Source of the DNA: Photobacterium sp. TLY01
GTDB lineage: Bacteria > Pseudomonadota > Gammaproteobacteria > Enterobacterales > Vibrionaceae
DNA length: 64,000 nt
Assembly (NCBI RefSeq): GCF_021432065.1
Contig: NZ_CP090364.1
Span: 2,246,601 to 2,310,600, forward strand
Direction: 5' to 3'
Shown here in pieces: positions 56,731-64,000 of the stretch. The position numbers and the translations under genes are program-made. The notes under the pieces were generated by a model. The model ran no database searches, was not told the origin of the DNA, and worked only from the letters and a program-made list of their open reading frames with translations. Within the stretch, counting starts at the first letter, position 1. Each line of letters opens with the position of its first letter.

Positions 56731-57618
56731 ATGAGTAACGCACCGCACATGACTTCTTCTGGCAAAAAAACACGCAACATTTTGTTTTTTCTTTCTGCTG
56801 TTGTATTTCTGCCAGCCTGCCAGGGTGAGTTCAAAACGACTGACAGCCTTTGCGCTGCCCATCCCGAGCTGTGTGAAGGGCTGAATAACAATGATGGCCA
56901 GTGCCGCATCCAGCGTACTGACCTCATTTGGCAACGTTATAAACAGCTGAAAACGCCAACCGACATTGAAAAACTGCATACGCTTGAGTTCACGCGCAGC
57001 TATCAGTATTGCCTGGAGTATGCTGCTGAAATCGAACCGACCCGTTATAAAGAACGCAAATCGTTGCGGGCAACCGCCCTCATTCACAGCTATGAAGTGA
57101 TTGAACAACTGACAGAAGAACTGGCTGACTCCAAAGAACCCGAGGTCATTTATGATCGCTGGAGTCAGGGCGAGCACAAAGCTAAAGAAGAATTTCTGAA
57201 ACTGGAAGGAACAGGCCAGCTGCAGACACCTGAATTACAGCTGGCGCTGGCCTCTTTTTATACCGACATTGATAAAGCCAAAACTCGCCAGCTCCTGTTA
57301 AGAGCTCTGGAGCTTTATCAGGGTAAAAGCAAAGTCAAACCAGACATTATTCTGACACTGGCGACACAAGCCCACCAGGAGGACAACAAAAGCGAAGCCT
57401 ATTTGTGGTCAAGAGTGGGTAGCCTGATGGGACTCCCCGTTGCCAGCCCAGAGACCTTATTGCGCCTGTATCCCATGCCGCAACAGGATAAAAGTCATCT
57501 GGATTCCTTAGCCGACAGCATTATCCAGAGCATCAGTAGCGGTCACTTCAACCGTGTCTCTGTAGAAAAAAACCTGACCGCACTGCCAAGCCAGCAACCC
57601 GGACAGCCATCATCCTGA
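56731..57618 (+). CDS. DUF2989-like lipoprotein
   Basis: 295 residues. A hydrophobic N-terminal segment ends in the lipobox FLPAC after ILFFLSAVV. Mature chain: LCAAHPELCEGLNNNDGQCRIQ with four Cys, then a long helical, TPR-like body (LALASFYTDIDKAKTRQLLLRALELY). The match to DUF2989, a family of vibrios and relatives, is from memory. Start: ATG 56731 or 56749. The function is unknown; it is probably attached to the envelope. It is convergent with msrB, with only 26 bases between the stops and no clear terminator. Confidence 0.72.
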   Translation: MSNAPHMTSSGKKTRNILFFLSAVVFLPACQGEFKTTDSLCAAHPELCEGLNNNDGQCRIQRTDLIWQRYKQLKTPTDIEKLHTLEFTRSYQYCLEYAAEIEPTRYKERKSLRATALIHSYEVIEQLTEELADSKEPEVIYDRWSQGEHKAKEEFLKLEGTGQLQTPELQLALASFYTDIDKAKTRQLLLRALELYQGKSKVKPDIILTLATQAHQEDNKSEAYLWSRVGSLMGLPVASPETLLRLYPMPQQDKSHLDSLADSIIQSISSGHFNRVSVEKNLTALPSQQPGQPSS

Positions 57619-57644
57619 CCAGAGATTCACGGGCAGCACTGACG

Positions 57645-58034
57645 TTATTCCGCTTCACTAAACTGTAGTGAGACAGAATTGACGCAGTATCGCTGCCCGG
57701 TAGAAACAGGCCCATCATCAAATACATGCCCTAAGTGGCTGTCACATTCAGCACAGCGAATTTCCGTTCGCTTCATCCCGTGACTGGTATCGCTTAAATA
57801 TCGAATTGAATCGGAATGAACAGGCGCATCAAAACTCGGCCAGCCACACCCTGAATCGTATTTTTGCTCAGAATGAAATAAGGCAATCTGACAACAAGTG
57901 CAGTGATATATTCCTGTTTTCTTATTATGCAATAACGTGCCTGAAAAAGGCGCTTCTGTGCCGCCTTCCCGACAAACATAATATTGTTCATCCGATAACA
58001 GTTCTTTCCAGTAAGAATTTGTTTTAAAAGCCAT
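57645..58034 (-). CDS. msrB: Peptide-methionine (R)-S-oxide reductase MsrB
   Basis: 129 residues. Two zinc CxxC pairs are present ([16 protein letters not shown]) along with the GWPSFDAP motif. The catalytic cysteine is in [10 protein letters not shown]. It repairs oxidised methionine in proteins. It is divergent from gapA, the conserved arrangement. Confidence 0.96.
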   Translation of the reverse strand: MAFKTNSYWKELLSDEQYYVCREGGTEAPFSGTLLHNKKTGIYHCTCCQIALFHSEQKYDSGCGWPSFDAPVHSDSIRYLSDTSHGMKRTEIRCAECDSHLGHVFDDGPVSTGQRYCVNSVSLQFSEAE

Positions 58035-59375
<1,341 letters not shown>

Positions 59376-59393
59376 GACTTAGACGATGACTCA

Positions 59394-59420
59394 AAAGGCG
59401 GCTGATGGCCGCCTTTTTGC
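59394..59420 (+). terminator. Terminator after gapA
   Basis: AAAAGGCGGC and GCCGCCTTTT pair around TGATG, with one extra T. Confidence 0.85.
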
Positions 59421-59496
59421 TATCTGTCATCCCGGATAGAGTCTCGACGGGCAAGAAGTGTCGCCCGATCCTTCATTGGCTTTTCAAGGAATCACT

Positions 59497-60369
59497 ATGG
59501 ACTTACGTCAACTTCCGACTTCAACAGTGCTTTCAGAACATATCAGCCTGTGCCGTCTTGATGGTGTGGATATCATTCGAATTCTTCACCCTGAATGCCA
59601 GGCCGCTGTCTCATTATTTGGTGGTCATCTCTTAAGTTTCCAGCCGCAGGGACACAAGGACCTGATTTGGATGAGTGAGGCCGCCGACTTCTCAGGTAAA
59701 TCACCGATTCGTGGTGGCATTCCAGTCTGCTGGCCATGGTTCGGTAAAGTTGCCAGTCCTTCGCACGGCTTTGCACGTTCCAGCGTTTGGGAGCTGGAAA
59801 GTTTCAACGATCAGAAAAGCCATGTCACGGTCACGCTCACGCTGCATGATTCCCCCAAGTCCCGTGCTATATGGCCCTACCACTTCCATAACCGGCTTCA
59901 CTTTGAGTTCGATAAAACCCTCAAAGTCCAGCTGACCAGCACCAATACCGACCAGCGGCCTTGGCATATGTCCGGCGCGCTTCATACCTATCTGGCCGTG
60001 GGAGACATTATGCAAGCGAAATTGTCCGGGCTGGGTAATGAATACCTCGATGGTCTGGCCGATCAGCAACGTCTTCCAACCAATGGTGTCTTACAATTCG
60101 ATGACGCCGTAGACAGGGTTTACAGCCGGGCAGAAGACACGATGTATCTGGAAGATCCTGCTCTGTTTCGCCGCCTGCGCATGCATAACCATGGCCATGA
60201 CAGTGCCGTGGTCTGGAACCCATGGCAGTCAGGTGCGGCAGGCATGGCTGATATGACGCCGGATGGTTACACCACTATGCTGTGTGTGGAATCAGCCGTA
60301 GCGGGCCAGAGTATTGTGCTGAAACCCGGGCAATCACATCATCTCAGCACAGAAATCGGCGCCGAGTAA
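59497..60369 (+). CDS. yeaD: D-hexose-6-phosphate mutarotase YeaD
   Basis: 290 residues from ATG 59497 (AAGGA 7 bases upstream). Aldose-1-epimerase-like fold with SLFGGHLLSFQPQGHKDLIW, RGGIPVCWPWFG, HGFARSSVWEL, the putative catalytic His of HTYLAVGDI, and VVWNPWQSGAAGMADM. It interconverts glucose-6-phosphate anomers. It follows gapA as in E. coli. Confidence 0.93.
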   Translation: MDLRQLPTSTVLSEHISLCRLDGVDIIRILHPECQAAVSLFGGHLLSFQPQGHKDLIWMSEAADFSGKSPIRGGIPVCWPWFGKVASPSHGFARSSVWELESFNDQKSHVTVTLTLHDSPKSRAIWPYHFHNRLHFEFDKTLKVQLTSTNTDQRPWHMSGALHTYLAVGDIMQAKLSGLGNEYLDGLADQQRLPTNGVLQFDDAVDRVYSRAEDTMYLEDPALFRRLRMHNHGHDSAVVWNPWQSGAAGMADMTPDGYTTMLCVESAVAGQSIVLKPGQSHHLSTEIGAE

Positions 60370-60371
60370 CA

Positions 60372-60413
60372 CTCAGGCTCAGGCTCAGGCTCAGGAAAAT
60401 CTGAGCCTGATTT
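60372..60413 (+). terminator. Terminator of yeaD built from a (CTCAGG)4 microrepeat
   Basis: Four perfect copies of CTCAGG (60372-60395) are followed by GAAAAT and CTGAGCCTGA. TCAGGCTCAG (60385-60394) pairs perfectly with 60401-60410; TTT follows. Other copies of the repeat can pair in its place. Confidence 0.75.
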
Positions 60414-60437
60414 AAATCCTGACTTCAATCTCTGATC

Positions 60438-60818
60438 TCAGGCCTGCATGGTAATGTCCGCTTCAATCAGCACCCAGCCATTCCCATCCGGATCATTGAA
60501 CGTCGCGAAACGCCCTCCCATCAAGGTCACTATCTCTGACAAACTGACCCCCCGGTTGGTGAGTTCATCATATGTCGATGTGATATCGTCAGTATGCACC
60601 ACCAGCCCCTGAACAGAACCTGCCCGCATTCCCCCAAATGGCATCACCAGACTTATGGTCGTCTCTGCGCCCTTAGGTGCCAGCTGTATCCAGCGTTTGT
60701 GACTATCTGCCTTGTGATCCCTGATCAGCTCAAACCCCAGCGCATCTCGGTAAAATAAAAGTGCCTGGCTCTGGTCCGAAACAGGAATCGATACAGTATC
60801 AACCCGCGAAATCGGCAT
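60438..60818 (-). CDS. VOC (glyoxalase/bleomycin-resistance fold) family protein
   Basis: 126 residues from ATG 60818 (GGAGGAG upstream). Two beta-alpha-beta-beta-beta halves: VDTVSIPVSDQSQALLFYRD and VQGLVVHTDDITSTYDELTN. The ending FNDPDGNGWVLIEADI is typical of VOC enzymes. Only some metal-ligand positions of glyoxalase I are present. The substrate is unknown; it is not the gloA gene, which lies at 29035. Unlike E. coli, it sits between yeaD and yeaG. Confidence 0.82.
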   Translation of the reverse strand: MPISRVDTVSIPVSDQSQALLFYRDALGFELIRDHKADSHKRWIQLAPKGAETTISLVMPFGGMRAGSVQGLVVHTDDITSTYDELTNRGVSLSEIVTLMGGRFATFNDPDGNGWVLIEADITMQA

Positions 60819-61369
60819 GTATCTCCTCCCCCTCAAGCTACACTTTTCTAGCTTAAATCAGAGCTGTTGATTTAGCTCAAAAAATAAGCAATCAGATTAC
60901 TGACATGCTCCGCCTGTGAGCCGGTTTCCCAAAGCTGAGACATGCCAGACACACGGTTTTCTTCAGTACTTCCCCCGAAAAAACCATCTTCAGCTGACTT
61001 TCCCATCACGGACGTCATTTAACGCCAACCGGTACAGCCAATACCAGATTTCGCACCAGTTCCTCCCGTTTGCCCGCTTCAACTCACTTCCCAGAAATCA
61101 TGCGGCTTCAAGCTGAATCCCGCCCCCGTTAAAGTGGCGATTTTTTAAGCAAGATGGCTTGCAGATCCCTGTTGATAGGAGGATAGTAGCGCTATGGGCA
61201 GGTTATTTTTTGCCCACTGTTGTCAGAAGTGTCTGCTAAATTTTTCAGCAAAACCAATCACTCACTAAAGCAAATTAATTAGTTAGGTCTAGTCTTAGTT
61301 ATGAGGGATGTGAAAGATTATTGATTTCGTCCTTTCTAAATGATTGAAGAACGATTCAGGGGGCATACC
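60819..61369. other. Region upstream of prkA
   Basis: About 550 bases with no supported gene. The 66-codon plus-strand frame at 60916-61116 lacks a ribosome-binding site. A weak hairpin CGCC/GGCG followed by six T (61121-61146) could end a short transcript. The prkA promoter is expected near 61.25-61.33 kb; a stationary-phase sigma factor is likely from the family's known control. Confidence 0.4.
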
Positions 61370-63304
61370 ATGAGTATTTTTGACCACTATCGTCATCGCT
61401 ATGAAGAAGCCAAGGATGAAGAGCTTTCATTGCAAGAATTCCTTGAGATTTGCCGTAACGATCGCAGTGCTTACGTAAACGCCGCAGAACGTCTTCTGAT
61501 GGCGATTGGTGAACCGGAAATGGTTGATACCGCAAAAGACCCGCGTCTGAGCCGGATCTTTTCCAACCGGGTCATCTCGCGCTATCCGACGTTTGAAGAC
61601 TTCTATGGCATGGAAGAGGCCATTGAACAGATTGTTTCTTATCTGAAACATGCCGCTCAGGGCCTGGAAGAACGTAAGCAGATCCTCTACCTGCTGGGTC
61701 CGGTTGGTGGCGGTAAATCCTCACTGGCTGAAAAACTAAAAAGTCTGATGCAAAAAGTGCCCATTTACGTGCTGACTGCGAACGGTGAACGCAGTCCGGT
61801 AAATGACCACCCATTCTGCCTGTTCGACCCGCTTGAAGACGGCGAAATTCTGAATAAAGAATTTGGCATCCCTCATCGCTATCTGAACAACATCATGTCG
61901 CCATGGGCAGCGAAACGCTTGAAAGAATTCGGTGGTGATATCACCAAATTCAAAGTGGTAAAAGTGCGTCCATCCATTCTGCATCAGGTGGGTATTGCGA
62001 AAACCGAGCCTGGTGATGAGAACAACCAGGATATTTCATCCCTGGTCGGTAAAGTGGATATCCGTCAGCTTGAGCATTTTGCTCAGGATGACCCGGATGC
62101 TTACAGCTACTCCGGTGCGCTGTGTAAAGCCAATCAGGGTATGATGGAATTCGTGGAGATGTTCAAAGCACCGCTCAAAGTGCTGCACCCACTGCTGACT
62201 GCCACTCAGGAAGGCAACTATAACGGTACAGAAGGTCTGTCCGCCCTGCCTTTCGATGGCATTATTCTGGCTCACTCCAACGAATCAGAATGGCAGACAT
62301 TCCGAAACAACAAAAATAATGAGGCGTTTCTCGATCGTGTTTACATCGTCAAAGTGCCTTATTGTCTGCGTGTCTCGGAAGAGATCAAGATTTACGAAAA
62401 ACTGCTGATGAACAGTGAACTGGCTAACTCGCCCTGTTCGCCAAGTACGCTGGATATTCTGGCCCGCTTCTCCGTGTTGTCGCGCCTGAAAGAGCCTGAA
62501 AACTCAAGCATGTACTCAAAAATGCGGGTGTATGACGGTGAAACCCTCAAAGACACGGATCCCAAAGCCAAGTCTTATCAGGAATACCGCGATTACGCCG
62601 GTGTAGATGAAGGCATGTCCGGTCTGTCGACCCGCTTCGCGTTCAAAATCCTGTCTCGTGTGTTCAACTTCGACCATTCTGAAGTTGCCGCGAACCCGGT
62701 TCACCTGTTCTATGTTCTGGAACAACAGATCGAACGAGAACAGTTCCCGCAGGAAAATGCCGAGAAATACCTAGAACACCTGAAAGGCTATCTGATTCCC
62801 AAATATGTCGAATTCATCGGCAAGGAAATTCAGACCGCTTATCTGGAGTCCTATTCTGAGTACGGTCAGAACATTTTCGACCGCTATGTCAGTTATGCGG
62901 ACTTCTGGATTCAGGATCAGGAATATCGCGATCCGGAGACAGGTCAACTGTTCGACCGTGCTGCACTGAACAACGAGCTTGAAAAAATCGAGAAGCCTGC
63001 CGGTATCAGTAACCCGAAAGACTTCCGTAACGAGATCGTCAACTTTGTCTTGCGTGCACGTGCCAGCAATGCAGGTAAAAATCCGAACTGGACCAGCTAC
63101 GAGAAACTGCGCACGGTGATTGAGAAGAAAATGTTCTCCAATACCGAAGAGCTGCTGCCAGTCATCTCGTTCAATGCCAAAACCTCTACGGAGGAACAGA
63201 AGAAGCACGACGATTTTGTCGCCCGTATGATGGAAAAAGGCTATACCCGCAAGCAAGTACGTCTGTTGTCTGAATGGTATCTGCGCGTACGTAAATCATC
63301 GTAA
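61370..63304 (+). CDS. yeaG: PrkA-family protein YeaG (AAA+ serine kinase/protease-like)
   Basis: 644 residues from ATG 61370 (AGGGGG upstream), the exact length of E. coli YeaG. N-terminal AAA+ PrkA domain with Walker A GPVGGGKSS, DPRLSRIF and ANGERSPVNDHPFCLFDP; C-terminal PrkA kinase-like domain with LSEWYLRVRKSS at the end. It is known for roles in starvation adaptation together with YeaH. It is followed by yeaH after 30 bases. Confidence 0.94.
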   Translation: MSIFDHYRHRYEEAKDEELSLQEFLEICRNDRSAYVNAAERLLMAIGEPEMVDTAKDPRLSRIFSNRVISRYPTFEDFYGMEEAIEQIVSYLKHAAQGLEERKQILYLLGPVGGGKSSLAEKLKSLMQKVPIYVLTANGERSPVNDHPFCLFDPLEDGEILNKEFGIPHRYLNNIMSPWAAKRLKEFGGDITKFKVVKVRPSILHQVGIAKTEPGDENNQDISSLVGKVDIRQLEHFAQDDPDAYSYSGALCKANQGMMEFVEMFKAPLKVLHPLLTATQEGNYNGTEGLSALPFDGIILAHSNESEWQTFRNNKNNEAFLDRVYIVKVPYCLRVSEEIKIYEKLLMNSELANSPCSPSTLDILARFSVLSRLKEPENSSMYSKMRVYDGETLKDTDPKAKSYQEYRDYAGVDEGMSGLSTRFAFKILSRVFNFDHSEVAANPVHLFYVLEQQIEREQFPQENAEKYLEHLKGYLIPKYVEFIGKEIQTAYLESYSEYGQNIFDRYVSYADFWIQDQEYRDPETGQLFDRAALNNELEKIEKPAGISNPKDFRNEIVNFVLRARASNAGKNPNWTSYEKLRTVIEKKMFSNTEELLPVISFNAKTSTEEQKKHDDFVARMMEKGYTRKQVRLLSEWYLRVRKSS

Positions 63305-63334
63305 TTGATGGATGATGATCAAGGGGGAGAGCTT

Positions 63335-64000
63335 ATGGCGCACTTTATCGACCGCAGGCTCAACGGCAAAAATAAGAGCACAGTGAACCGGCAGCGTTTT
63401 TTGCGCCGGCACAAGCAACAGATCAAAGATTCTATTGCTGATGCCGTCAATAAACGCTCCATCACTGACGTGGAAAGCGGAGAAAGCATTACTATCCCTT
63501 CCCGCGACATCCGTGAACCCTCGTTCCATCAGGGACGAGGCGGGCAGCGAGAAATCGTCCACCCTGGTAACGATCAGTTCAGCCCTGGCGACCGCATTGA
63601 GCGGCCCCAGGGGGGAGCCGGTTCCGGTGGTGCCGGCGAAGGCCAGGCAAGCCCTGATGGCGAGGGACAGGATGACTTTGTCTTTCAAATTTCTAAAGAC
63701 GAGTATCTGGATCTGTTGTTCGAAGATCTCGAACTCCCGAATCTGAAGAAGAATCAGTTCAACAAACTGGTTGAGTGGAAAACCTTCCGCTCCGGGTTTA
63801 AATCGACCGGGGTACCGGCCAATATCGCCATTGTCCGGTCCCTGCGGAATTCACTCGCCCGTCGTACCGCGATGACGGCAGCAAAACGTCGCCAGTTACG
63901 TGAGCTGGAGCTTGAACTCGACAGATTACAAAGCACAGAACCGGCACAGCCGTTTGATGAGCAGCGTGTGAAAGAAGAAATACAGACGCTGCGTGATCGC
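63335..64000 (+). CDS. yeaH: UPF0229 protein YeaH (partial, runs off the window)
   Basis: The frame is open for 222 codons from ATG 63335 (GGGGGAGAG upstream) to the end of the window. It matches Yea[28 protein letters not shown], a Gly-rich linker, and [19 protein letters not shown]. YeaH works with the PrkA-type protein YeaG in the starvation response. The C-terminal vWA-like part is beyond the window. Operon with prkA. Confidence 0.93.
   Translation, partial: MAHFIDRRLNGKNKSTVNRQRFLRRHKQQIKDSIADAVNKRSITDVESGESITIPSRDIREPSFHQGRGGQREIVHPGNDQFSPGDRIERPQGGAGSGGAGEGQASPDGEGQDDFVFQISKDEYLDLLFEDLELPNLKKNQFNKLVEWKTFRSGFKSTGVPANIAIVRSLRNSLARRTAMTAAKRRQLRELELELDRLQSTEPAQPFDEQRVKEEIQTLRDR

Noticed and set aside
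60916..61116. 66-codon frame upstream of prkA
   Set aside because: No ribosome-binding site, no protein-like pattern, low plausibility; more likely promoter region.

Overview
The window is a stretch of chromosome from a marine gammaproteobacterium of the family Vibrionaceae, most likely Photobacterium or a close relative. The family call rests on luxO-luxU with a divergent Qrr-type small RNA gene, the pairing of fadL with a VolA-type surface lipase, MotY, and an extended RnfC. The genus is an inference. No rRNA, tRNA, transposon, integrase or CRISPR array was found, and the sequence reads as core genome with short accessory genes between conserved blocks.

Layout. 1-1.6 kb: end of purB, then roxA. 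1.6-9.5 kb (minus strand): a chemoreceptor gene, then the oligopeptide ABC transporter operon oppABCDF. 9.5-12.5 kb: a gene-poor zone with two candidate tiny genes and a porin. 12.5-14.9 kb (minus): moaA-moaC-moaD-moaE without moaB, behind a structured leader resembling the Moco riboswitch. 15-17.2 kb (plus): a 75-residue unknown protein, a Lon-N-domain protein and yvcK. 17.2-21.4 kb: luxU and luxO (minus), qrr1 (plus) and uvrB (minus). 22-29.4 kb (plus): rnf/rsxABCDGE, nth and gloA. 29.5-32.9 kb: a small exported protein, a Fur-box-controlled MnSOD-like gene with a DUF2753-like partner, motY and rnt. 33-38.5 kb: fadL, the VolA-like lipase and a Na+/H+ antiporter-like gene. 38.5-45.4 kb: grxD, sodB, asd, yejK, yejL, yejM and a small lipoprotein. 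45.7-64 kb: a GGDEF protein followed by topB, ydjA, fadH, sppA, ansA, a GST, yeaC, a DUF2989-like lipoprotein, msrB, gapA, yeaD, a VOC protein, prkA(yeaG) and yeaH. The last block keeps the gene order of the Escherichia coli topB-to-yeaH region, with a few insertions and losses.

How the parts work together. LuxU passes phosphate to LuxO, and LuxO with sigma-54 drives qrr1. A perfect LuxO-type site and a canonical -24/-12 promoter are visible between luxO and qrr1. A second, unexpected group of LuxO-like sites spaced about 19-20 bp lies 2 kb beyond luxU, in front of the Lon-N-domain gene. The opp operon appears to carry its own feedback RNA: the oppF 3' UTR contains a 9-nt segment exactly complementary to the oppB leader, like the OppZ RNA of Vibrio cholerae. 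Lipid use is represented by fadL, the VolA-like lipase and fadH, with a good FadR operator in front of fadH. Iron and oxidative stress are represented by two superoxide dismutases, GrxD, MsrB and the Rnf complex.

Most interesting signals: the LuxO-like site array at 15.4 kb, the OppZ-like RNA with its oppB pairing site, the moaA leader whose outer stem includes the GTG start, an exact 18-bp tandem duplication spanning the stop codons of the convergent GGDEF and topB genes, and two overlapping tiny ORFs near 10.5 kb.
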